NCBI GenBank assembly: GCA_964426915.1
Contig: CAYRTD010000002.1
Location: forward strand, 13,121 to 77,120
DNA from: CAYRTD01 sp964426915
Lineage (GTDB): Bacteria; Bacteroidota; Bacteroidia; Bacteroidales; GCA-2748055
Direction: 5' to 3'
DNA length: 64,000 bases
Part shown: positions 54,911 through 62,047 of the stretch, piece after piece
Numbering within the stretch: the stretch's first letter is position 1
Layout: each line of letters opens with the position of its first letter
Position numbers and translations under genes: made by a program
Notes under the pieces: generated by a model
What the model saw: the letters and a program-made list of their open reading frames with translations, nothing else
Databases searched by the model: none
Told to the model about the DNA's origin: nothing

Positions 54911-55696
54911 TTAAAAGACCACAACATAATCGGTATAATCAAAATCAATATTCTCATTCAAAAAAGTCCGGAACTTCTCATCTATTTCAAGTATTTTTTC
55001 CTGTTGAGATAAAAAATCCTGTGATGGCGGATCCAGTGGTACAGGGAAATACTCATTTCTTCGGTCTGCAGTATCAAAGATCGTCCATAAACTATAGATC
55101 CCTTTTTTATCTCCCCGGTCTCCTTTCAGGACATAATTATAGTACCCCTCTATATTAGCCTGATATGCAGGGTGGTAATCCTGAATAATAAAGTTCTCAA
55201 AATCTTCCTGTTTTTCCTCATCCACTTCAAAAAACCGTAGTGCTATTATTTCACCTAACTGGGGCATGATCAATTCATTAAAACCTACGACTACGAAGTC
55301 TGTATAGGAATTAATACTGTCAACAAGTGGTTGCTTCGGTGCCAGGAAATCGAATCTTGTAAGCACCGCGTTCCACTGCGGATAATTGGCCATTTCGGAT
55401 GTAGGGAAATAGTAATCGCGGGTGCATTTATAATTGAATGTCCATGCAAAAATATATTCCCCGCTGCGGTTTCCACGATCGCCTTTCATTACCCAGCCTG
55501 AAGCTCCTTTGGAATGCTCTGTTATAAGATCACACCATCGGCTGTAATAATTCTGGAAAACAATTTCACTGGTATTTTTACTTAATTCAAGTTCCCTGAG
55601 AGCGATAACTTCCGGAAGGTTTTGCCCTGAAACCCCCGTAAATATACCGGAGATGAGAATTATAATTGCCAGGTATAAATTTTTCTTTTTTTTCAT
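54911..55696 (-). CDS. Exported protein with two homologous halves (unknown function)
   Basis: A 261-residue protein with a signal peptide (residues 1-24, ending VSGQ). The mature part contains an internal duplication: GWVMKGDRGNRSGEYIFAW...YYFPTSE (about residues 66-100) and NYVLKGDRGDKKGIYSLWT...EYFPVPL (about 187-221). Each half has the size and strand/helix rhythm of a dimeric alpha/beta-barrel (ferredoxin-like) domain, so the protein may fold as a pseudo-dimer. I recognise no family or active site. It is upstream of upp on the minus strand. Confidence 0.65.
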   Translation of the reverse strand: MKKKKNLYLAIIILISGIFTGVSGQNLPEVIALRELELSKNTSEIVFQNYYSRWCDLITEHSKGASGWVMKGDRGNRSGEYIFAWTFNYKCTRDYYFPTSEMANYPQWNAVLTRFDFLAPKQPLVDSINSYTDFVVVGFNELIMPQLGEIIALRFFEVDEEKQEDFENFIIQDYHPAYQANIEGYYNYVLKGDRGDKKGIYSLWTIFDTADRRNEYFPVPLDPPSQDFLSQQEKILEIDEKFRTFLNENIDFDYTDYVVVF

Positions 55697-55805
55697 GGTT
55701 CAAAAATTAAAAATTACATGTGCAATGTTTTCTTAATCACCTTTCCTTGTATTCTAAGATCAAAGGTTTGCCGATTCGTACATGCTAACCAGAGTCTATG
55801 GAGTA

Positions 55806-55880
55806 CGGTTTCTGGATCATAACCGAACCGCCAGTTGGCGGTGAGCTCAGCGAAGCTAATGTTCTGGATCAGCAATCCAG
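55806..55880. ncRNA. Structured element with four consecutive hairpins (candidate)
   Basis: CGGTT/AACCG (55806-55825), ACCGCCA-GT-TGGCGGT (55827-55842), AGCT/AGCT (55844-55857) and CTGGAT/ATCCAG (55864-55880) follow one another with almost no spacing. It may be a folded RNA, a REP-like or mobile-element relic, or a recombination site. No promoter was found, so the type is a guess. Confidence 0.3.
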
Positions 55881-55885
55881 ATATC

Positions 55886-55903
55886 GGACATAATGGACAG
55901 ACA
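55886..55903 (+). repeat. Dispersed 18-nt motif, copy 3
   Basis: GGACATAATGGACAGACA differs from copy 1 (6431-6448) at one base. It directly follows the four-hairpin element. Confidence 0.55.
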
Positions 55904-56119
55904 CTTCTATGAATGTACAATTTATCTCATATCCCGATCAAAATCAAATTTATCAGCCCTAATTATTTTATATATTGTGTGAAACATAAAAACTGTTATT
56001 TCTTAAAAGGAAAAAACCGGGATTTCTTAATTTGCTATTAAATCTTTAATCGGTTAACTTACCAAGTCAAAAATTTATAATTCCTGGACCCATTGGTTAA
56101 ATCTCTAAATTTACCCGTC

Positions 56120-56863
56120 ATGAAAACAAAAAAGATTTTTCTGTTCTGGCTTTTAATTTCGAGTGTTATACTTATTAATGCTCAGAATAAATACATTTCT
56201 GAAGATTATGCATCCTTATTCAACGGTGAAGATTTTACGAACTGGAAAATTCCTGAGGGTGATAACGGACACTGGAAAATACTTGATGGTGTAATCGATT
56301 ATGATGCCGAAAGTGAGGCAATCAGAGATAAGAGTCTTTGGACGGAAAAAAGTTTTAAAGATTTCGAGTTATTAATTGACTGGCGAATAAAAGAAACACC
56401 ATGGAAAAATCCAAATGTACCTTTGATACTTCCCAGCGGACTTCATAAGCTAAACGAACATGGTGAGGAGATCAGAATGGTTGTTCCCGATTCCGACTCG
56501 GGGATCCTGCTTCGCGGCCAGGATAAATCCCAGGTAAATATCTGGTGCTGGCCAATTGGTTCCGGAGAGGTATATGGTTACCGTGTGGACAAAAATATGC
56601 CTGCCGAAGTGAGAAAAGCAGTTACCCCTCTTACGAATGCCGATAATAATATTGGTGAATGGAACCATTATAAAATAACCCTGAAGGACAATCGTTTGAC
56701 AGTTATTCTTAATGATAAACTGGTTATTGATAAAGCTGAGCTCCCCGGTATACCCGAGGAGGGACCCATAGGGCTTCAGCATCATGGAAATAAAGTGGAC
56801 GGAGAATGGGCAGGTCCTCCAAGTCTGGTGCAATTTCGTAATATTTATATTAAGGAACTGTAG
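56120..56863 (+). CDS. DUF1080 / 3-keto-disaccharide hydrolase domain protein
   Basis: A 247-residue exported protein starting at the ATG at 56120 (MKTKKIFLFWLLISSV); an upstream TTG is rejected. A signal peptide (1-21, cleavage near NAQ) precedes a single concanavalin-like beta-sandwich DUF1080 domain: SLFNGEDFTNWKIPEGD (about 31-47), FKDFELLIDWRI (about 83), DSGILLRGQDKSQVNIW (about 130) and GPIGLQHHGNKVDG, LVQFRNIYIKEL at the end. PF06439 members cleave 3-keto-glycosides, and the catalytic residues are not firmly known to me. It is convergent with another DUF1080 gene. Confidence 0.9.
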   Translation: MKTKKIFLFWLLISSVILINAQNKYISEDYASLFNGEDFTNWKIPEGDNGHWKILDGVIDYDAESEAIRDKSLWTEKSFKDFELLIDWRIKETPWKNPNVPLILPSGLHKLNEHGEEIRMVVPDSDSGILLRGQDKSQVNIWCWPIGSGEVYGYRVDKNMPAEVRKAVTPLTNADNNIGEWNHYKITLKDNRLTVILNDKLVIDKAELPGIPEEGPIGLQHHGNKVDGEWAGPPSLVQFRNIYIKEL

Positions 56864-56879
56864 AGTCTCTAATATATGT

Positions 56880-57689
56880 TTATTTTTCTAGTTCCAGCAA
56901 TTCAATCTTTCGGAATTCCGTAGGATGGCTTTCAGCCTGTAATGCGATATAGCCTTCAGTCAGGGCGAAACCCTCCGGAAGCGGAAATCCTTCGGGCAGT
57001 TTTCCACCTATCTGAGGCTTGCTGTAAGTCATAACGGTATCACCCTCGACTATATGGTGAATGATGCTATCGGCCAGAACAACAAGTTCGAAGGTTACCC
57101 ACTGATCACCATGGTAAGTGTCAGAACCGGAATTTATACAATGCTGTGTAATCAATTTTTCGTCCATAACTATATGAGTTCCGGGGGTGCAAACATTGCC
57201 GGTAGGTCTTTCTCCTTCTCCGGAACCGCCCAGCAGTTGAGCTTCAATAGAGACGGGAAAAGCCTGATCCTTAAGAATGGTAGAGGGATCCTGACAGTGG
57301 AACATCACTCCGTTATTTCTTTGTGCCCAGTCTGCTCCTCCGGTAGCCTGTTCGCCAACAAAGCGATATTCTACCCTAAGCTTGTAACTCGAAAAAGGCT
57401 CTTTATAGTAAATATGACCGAATTCATTGGTAAAAGTATCGTATTCACTGTAGTTCACCACAAGCATGCTATCGCGGACAATGAAGGTGTTTTTGTAATT
57501 TTCATTCAGCTCCTGATGACTGATCTTGATTATCCAGTTATTAAGATCCTTGCCATTGAAGAGGGATATCCACTTTTCCTCCGTTTCCTGATCTCTTTTA
57601 TTTGTACAGGAAAACGAAAGTAAGAGCATTAGAACAATAATAGATTCCCGTAATATTCTTTTAAACTTAAAAATAGTGTTTTTAGTCAT
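56880..57689 (-). CDS. DUF1080-domain lipoprotein
   Basis: A 269-residue lipoprotein starting at the ATG at 57689 (MTKNTIFKFKRIL); lipobox LLSFSC (Cys about 28). The DUF1080 domain runs about residues 40-268: WISLFNGKDLNNWIIKISH, EPFSSYKLRVEYRF, NGVMFHCQDPST, SDTYHGDQWVTFELVVLADS and YIALQAESHPTEFRKIELLE. It belongs to the 3-keto-disaccharide hydrolase family and is probably anchored to the outer membrane. Its 3' end faces that of the other DUF1080 gene with only 16 bp between stops. Confidence 0.9.
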   Translation of the reverse strand: MTKNTIFKFKRILRESIIVLMLLLSFSCTNKRDQETEEKWISLFNGKDLNNWIIKISHQELNENYKNTFIVRDSMLVVNYSEYDTFTNEFGHIYYKEPFSSYKLRVEYRFVGEQATGGADWAQRNNGVMFHCQDPSTILKDQAFPVSIEAQLLGGSGEGERPTGNVCTPGTHIVMDEKLITQHCINSGSDTYHGDQWVTFELVVLADSIIHHIVEGDTVMTYSKPQIGGKLPEGFPLPEGFALTEGYIALQAESHPTEFRKIELLELEK

Positions 57690-57744
57690 GGCCAAGATGT
57701 TTTTGGATTACGTGATTATTTTCAAAAATACTATATATTTTCTT

Positions 57745-57752
57745 TAAATTTG
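57745..57752 (+). promoter_or_regulatory. Candidate -7 box upstream of DUF2459 gene
   Basis: TAAATTTG fits TAnnTTTG; the likely ATG is 93-126 bp downstream. No exact -33 TTTG. Confidence 0.3.
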
Positions 57753-57844
57753 AATAAGTATGCTAGTTGTAAAATTTGAAATGTACATTTTTCAACCGGG
57801 AACAAGGTTGAAAAGACGATTAACGACTTTTTTAAGCATAGACA

Positions 57845-58507
57845 ATGATTAATTTATTTCAAAAGAATCTACATTCTATGAAATTCTGTTTTGTATTATT
57901 CTTTTGCCTCATCATATCAGCAAGACAATTTTTCGCCCAGACGGATGAAATATTTGAAATTTTTGTTGTTCAGGAGGACTGGCACACCGGCATTGTTTTT
58001 CACACAGATGATGTCGATTCTGCCATCTGGCCTGAAATAGTCCGCTATAGAGATGATAAATTCGTTGATGTGGGCTGGGGTGATGAAAAATTTTATCAGG
58101 TTCCGGGTTATCCCATCTTTACTGCAGCCAGGGCAGTGCTGTGGCCTACTCAGAGTGTACTGAGGGTCTTTCCTTACAATACTCCTGTACTTTCGGCCTA
58201 CCTTGACGATAGCAGGATTTTAAAGTTAACCATAAATAAGCAGGAATTTAATAATCTTTGCAGCTTCATTGCAAATAGTTACAAAAGAGATGAAAGCGGT
58301 AATTCACAACTCAGTCAACTCTATGAAAATAATAATCATTATTTCCTGGCTACCAGGAATTACCACCTGTTCCGTACCTGTAATACATGGGCTGCACTTG
58401 GATTCAAAGAATCCGGTTTTGATGTAAGAAGTTTTTTTGTGCTTTATGGAAATCAGTTATTCAGGCAGTTAAGGGATATTCCGGGGGCTGTTTTTTTACG
58501 CAGGTAA
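57845..58507 (+). CDS. DUF2459 family protein
   Basis: A 220-residue exported protein. A hydrophobic signal (about residues 13-31) follows; the ATG at 57878 (MKFCFVLFF) is an equally good start. The domain has the DUF2459 pattern: QEDWHTGIVFHTDDVD (about 41-56), VDVGWGDEKFYQVPG (about 74-88), ARAVLWPTQSVLRV, and TCNTWAALGFKESGFDV (about 179-195). A conserved His early and a Cys in TCNTW would suit a papain-like or NlpC-type catalytic pair; this is inference, as the family has no known activity. Monocistronic, plus strand. Confidence 0.85.
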   Translation: MINLFQKNLHSMKFCFVLFFCLIISARQFFAQTDEIFEIFVVQEDWHTGIVFHTDDVDSAIWPEIVRYRDDKFVDVGWGDEKFYQVPGYPIFTAARAVLWPTQSVLRVFPYNTPVLSAYLDDSRILKLTINKQEFNNLCSFIANSYKRDESGNSQLSQLYENNNHYFLATRNYHLFRTCNTWAALGFKESGFDVRSFFVLYGNQLFRQLRDIPGAVFLRR

Positions 58508-58564
58508 ATACATTGAACTTGCACCGGAGAACCTTATGCATATGATTCTAAAGGAGATTAATAT

Positions 58565-58705
58565 ATGGCTAAAGGAGATTTTCAAAAGGCTTATTTACAT
58601 TTCTTGAGAGTATATAATATTGATGCTGAATTCACAATCTCACATGAAAAGTTTATTGCGGCCAGGAATAAGATAGAAACTACTTTTGTGACAGCCGGGG
58701 AATAA
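58565..58705 (+). CDS. Possible 46-residue small protein with strong Shine-Dalgarno
   Basis: The ATG at 58565 follows AAAGGAGATTAAT, unusually good for this phylum. The product MAKGDFQKAYLHFLRVYNI... looks like a single helix-turn-helix TPR-like unit. It may be a real small gene or the relic of a TPR protein. No other support. Confidence 0.35.
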   Translation: MAKGDFQKAYLHFLRVYNIDAEFTISHEKFIAARNKIETTFVTAGE

Positions 58706-58707
58706 CC

Positions 58708-59139
58708 TCATGGTATCTCCACTGAATCTTTTTTCCATAATTTTATTGATGTATCGGTTGTATATTCCGGACTAGTAATCTTATTATCCGGATCGAGCCA
58801 GACAGTGATTGTAAAACCGGAGTATTCAGATGCCGGCAAATTTATACTTATCTGGTCTGTTTCATACCAGATGCCCATGCCATCTGGATTATCACCTGCA
58901 TTGGCTGATCCTGTTTTAATAACATCTGTGCCATCAAGAATCAGATATTCTATATCCACAGGTTTTCCAACGGCACCGTATTGTATCTGGGCCTTAAAAT
59001 TTAACTTACCATCAATATATGAGGGCCCGCTTGCAAAACTCACAAGCCCTTTGAGAGAATCATTATCTTCATCTTTGGTACATCCGGAAAGAATGAGTAT
59101 ACCGGAAATAGCCAGGCATAAAAACAGGTTCTTTTTCAT
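58708..59139 (-). CDS. Small exported lipoprotein of unknown function
   Basis: A 143-residue lipoprotein with signal peptide and lipobox ILSGC (Cys20), followed by an acidic spacer TKDEDNDS. The mature part is rich in beta strands and Gly/Asp (IQYGAVGKPVDIEYLILDG, FTITVWLDPDNKITS), like an immunoglobulin-type fold. I recognise no family. Its stop lies two bases past the candidate small ORF on the other strand. Monocistronic. Confidence 0.75.
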   Translation of the reverse strand: MKKNLFLCLAISGILILSGCTKDEDNDSLKGLVSFASGPSYIDGKLNFKAQIQYGAVGKPVDIEYLILDGTDVIKTGSANAGDNPDGMGIWYETDQISINLPASEYSGFTITVWLDPDNKITSPEYTTDTSIKLWKKDSVEIP

Positions 59140-59466
59140 AGTTAAAAAATTAATTTAAATTTAGTAAGCTTGGTTTTCATTAAGCTTAAGAAATACTTAA
59201 TAAAGTGTTAATTTAATGCCTGACGGAGAGGAGATGTTTATAAAAGGCTTTTTATAACGGTATGTTTCGTCTTGTCTTGTTCTAAAATAGGTTGACCAAA
59301 ATGCCCACCATTCACCGTTTACCTTTACCTCAATAGTCTGATCCATCGCTTAATTCGCTCAAGTCTCTTCAGTCGCTCAGCCGCTTCAGTCGCTCAAGTC
59401 CCTTCCATCGTCCATCGTCTACAAATTTCTTCTTATCTTAGTGAATTAATCCCTAATCTACATGCT
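59140..59466. other. Intergenic stretch with imperfect short repeats
   Basis: No gene is seen in this 327-bp gap. From about 59350 to 59410 there are repeated units of CGCTCAAGTC, TTCAGTCGCTCA and CCATCG, an imperfect tandem repeat. It lies directly upstream of the serine hydrolase gene. Confidence 0.6.
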
Positions 59467-60834
59467 ATGAAAAAGAAAACCCTGCGCAGAATTATATGGC
59501 TCTTAATTGTAATTGCCATCATCGGTATCACCTGGTTCGTATGGCCACGCCTGCCTATAATTACTGCATTTGCCTCCAAGGGGATGGCTTCCAGTGTTTT
59601 TGTTGCTGATAAAGATCCCGAAAGGGTTGAGGCTGAAGATCTTTCGTTCTTTCCCATCAGCCTGGCAAAATCGGAAATTGATTATGAGGAAAAATCGGTT
59701 ACGTCAACGGTATTTGGACTGGCAAAAAGGAAAGCCATCTACAGGGAAGGGTTGGGTTCTGTTATCGTTCTGGAAAGCTCTGAGAATGAGTTGAGAAAAA
59801 TGAAGTTCCATAAGCCTGGGCCGGGCTATTCACCCGATACCATTCCATGGCCCAAAGGTAATGTAATGCCTACTGGATTACCTGATGGATTGGATTATGA
59901 ACGTCTGACCGAATTGATTGACACCTGTTTTGATCAACCGGGTGAAGAAGCTTTCAAGAAAACCCTGGGGATCGTAATCGTATACGATAACAAACTGATA
60001 GCTGAAAAATACCTTGGGGATTATGATTATAGTACCCTGTTCCATGGCTGGTCAATGACTAAGTCTGTTGCAGGAGCTATGGCCGGGATCCTGGCTGACA
60101 AAGGAAAGCTTAGTCCTGATGATCCTGTGGAGATTGGTGATTGGGAAGGTGAAGAAACGGGTAAAATGACTGTCAGGGATGTAATTCAGATGAGTACCGG
60201 GCTGGACTGGTATGAAAATTATTTTACCATTTCCGATGCCACGGTAATGCTCATGCAAAGTGAGGATATGCTTGCTTCAGTAACTGATAATGAGCTTGAA
60301 CACGAACCGGGCACTCACTGGAACTACTCATCTGGCGATGCAAATCTTCTTTCGGGCATTATCCGGAATAAAATGGAAAGTGATAAAGCCTATCATTCTC
60401 TTCCTTATGAAGAAATATTTTATCCTGCAGGTATGTTGAATACAGTGATCGAAACCGATGCAAGCGGACTTTTCGTAGCATCTTCATACAGTTATGGTTC
60501 AACACGCGACTGGGCAAGGTTTGGACTTATATTTTTGAATGACGGAGTTATTGCCGGAGATACTATCTTATCGAAGGAATGGGTTGACTTTATGAAAACA
60601 CCTGCCCCTGCTTCCGATGGAAAATATGCCGGAACCTTCTGGCTGCAGGAACCTGATGAAGAAAATGCCCTGACAGATGTTCCCGACGATGTATTTTTTG
60701 CTGACGGATTTCTGGGGCAAAGGATATATATCATCCCATCAAGGAAACTGGTAGCTGTAAGAATGGGTTATGGAATGAGCAATTTCAGTATGAATGGTTT
60801 TTTGAGGGAGGTAATTGAAACCCTGCCGGAATGA
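59467..60834 (+). CDS. Class C beta-lactamase-fold serine hydrolase
   Basis: A 455-residue protein with an N-terminal membrane anchor (about residues 9-27). The beta-lactamase-related domain spans about 145-450: SMTK with nucleophile Ser196 and Lys199, and YSS (Tyr287) in HWNYSSGDANL, the YxN-type motif with Ser in place of Asn; FADGFLGQRIYIIP near 413 corresponds to the HxG region. Such proteins are DD-peptidases, esterases or amidases rather than beta-lactamases in many cases. It is likely anchored in the inner membrane facing the periplasm. Monocistronic. Confidence 0.88.
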   Translation: MKKKTLRRIIWLLIVIAIIGITWFVWPRLPIITAFASKGMASSVFVADKDPERVEAEDLSFFPISLAKSEIDYEEKSVTSTVFGLAKRKAIYREGLGSVIVLESSENELRKMKFHKPGPGYSPDTIPWPKGNVMPTGLPDGLDYERLTELIDTCFDQPGEEAFKKTLGIVIVYDNKLIAEKYLGDYDYSTLFHGWSMTKSVAGAMAGILADKGKLSPDDPVEIGDWEGEETGKMTVRDVIQMSTGLDWYENYFTISDATVMLMQSEDMLASVTDNELEHEPGTHWNYSSGDANLLSGIIRNKMESDKAYHSLPYEEIFYPAGMLNTVIETDASGLFVASSYSYGSTRDWARFGLIFLNDGVIAGDTILSKEWVDFMKTPAPASDGKYAGTFWLQEPDEENALTDVPDDVFFADGFLGQRIYIIPSRKLVAVRMGYGMSNFSMNGFLREVIETLPE

Positions 60835-61090
60835 GGAATATCCTAACGGATGACTATGATACCGGGGTTTTTCCCGGAGGTAAGGGAACTCAGGTGCAAA
60901 TTCGAATCTCAAGGTCTTTGCAGCGTGATATGACGGGAGGCATATACGCCCCGAATGATAATGAAGGTGCTTATCCGGTACTACTAATCCTAACATAATC
61001 TTAACCCCTTCTCAGGAATATATTAACATTGAAATATTAATATTGCTGTTAATAATTCTGAATCATATTGCGGGTAATATTATTACCTAA

Positions 61091-62047
61091 ATGAAAAAAG
61101 CAAATAAAAGAAAGGTTGATCTTGTAGTCATATCGGATATCCATCTTGGCACTTACGGCTGCAAGGCAAAAGAACTCCTGAAATATCTCAAATCCATAAA
61201 ACCCGCTACCCTGGTGCTTAATGGGGATATTATCGACATTTGGCAATTTAGCAAGCGTTATTTTCCTAATTCCCATCTTAAAATAATTAAATATATTTCC
61301 ACGCTTCTTACAAAAGGTACCCGGGTATATTATATAACAGGAAATCATGATGAGTTATTTAGGAAATTTGTGGGATTTGAATTGGGAGAGTTAAGGATTG
61401 TAAATAAACTGCTTCTGAATCTGGATGGTCAGAAAACCTGGTTTTTCCACGGAGATGTTTTTGATGTGACCATGGAACATTCTAAATGGCTGGCAAGACT
61501 TGGTGGACGCGGGTATGATTTTCTGATAATTATTAATCTTTTGGTAAATAAGATCAGCAAATTGTTAGGATATGGTAGAATTTCACTTTCCAAAAAGATC
61601 AAAAACAGTGTAAAGGGTGCAGTAAAATTTGTAAATAACTATGAAAAGACTGCTGTGGAAATTGCCATGAGAAATAAGTACGATTTTGTGGTATGCGGAC
61701 ATATTCATCAACCCAAAATAGAAACATTTAAAAATAAAGAAGGAAGACAGGTCACTTATCTTAATTCCGGAGATTGGGTCGAAAATTATTCATCACTGGA
61801 GTATAACAAAGGGGAATGGTCCGTTTATTATTATCATAATGATCCCCTTATGCAGAGTATTAAAACGCCGGAGGCAGCACAGGACACCGAGCTGGATTGT
61901 GTAGAGCAAAAATACCAGCTGATTTTTCAGAATATGGTAAAAGATTTTAAATTATTACCGGGTATTATGGATAAGCCATGTTCCGAGAATTTAGCGCAAA
62001 ATACAGCACGGGAAATTGATGAGAAAGTGTCTGGATCTACTATTTAA
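61091..62047 (+). CDS. LpxH-family metallophosphoesterase
   Basis: A 318-residue calcineurin-like phosphoesterase. Metal-binding motifs are complete: VISDIHLG (about residues 13-20), LNGDIIDIW (about 46-54), TGNHDE (about 83-88), FHGDVFD (about 116) and CGHIHQP (about 199-205). The closest described relatives hydrolyse UDP-2,3-diacylglucosamine in lipid A synthesis (LpxH/LpxI-type), and Bacteroidota members are often annotated so; a tail of about 80 residues extends past the usual LpxH end. The stop overlaps the end of lysS by eight bases on opposite strands. Confidence 0.88.
   Translation: MKKANKRKVDLVVISDIHLGTYGCKAKELLKYLKSIKPATLVLNGDIIDIWQFSKRYFPNSHLKIIKYISTLLTKGTRVYYITGNHDELFRKFVGFELGELRIVNKLLLNLDGQKTWFFHGDVFDVTMEHSKWLARLGGRGYDFLIIINLLVNKISKLLGYGRISLSKKIKNSVKGAVKFVNNYEKTAVEIAMRNKYDFVVCGHIHQPKIETFKNKEGRQVTYLNSGDWVENYSSLEYNKGEWSVYYYHNDPLMQSIKTPEAAQDTELDCVEQKYQLIFQNMVKDFKLLPGIMDKPCSENLAQNTAREIDEKVSGSTI

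Larger units (their letters stand above)
55697..56119. other. Intergenic stretch with clustered hairpins and 18-nt motif
   Basis: This 423-bp gap between divergent genes contains four consecutive short hairpins (55806-55880), a 10-bp direct repeat TTCTGGATCA (55810-55819 and 55862-55871) and the third copy of the dispersed 18-nt motif (55886-55903). The remainder to 56119 is AT-rich and shows no gene. Confidence 0.6.

Noticed and set aside
55714..55920. 68-codon minus-strand frame over the hairpin cluster
   Set aside because: Its codons simply read through the inverted repeats; no transposase or other motif seen. It could be a mobile-element relic but cannot be supported as a gene.
57054..57623. 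189-codon frame opposite the DUF1080 lipoprotein gene
   Set aside because: Antisense shadow of a well-supported gene; no ribosome-binding site or family motif.
60862..60877. CCGGG-GTTTTT-CCCGG hairpin after the serine hydrolase gene
   Set aside because: Not followed by a T run; too weak to call a terminator.
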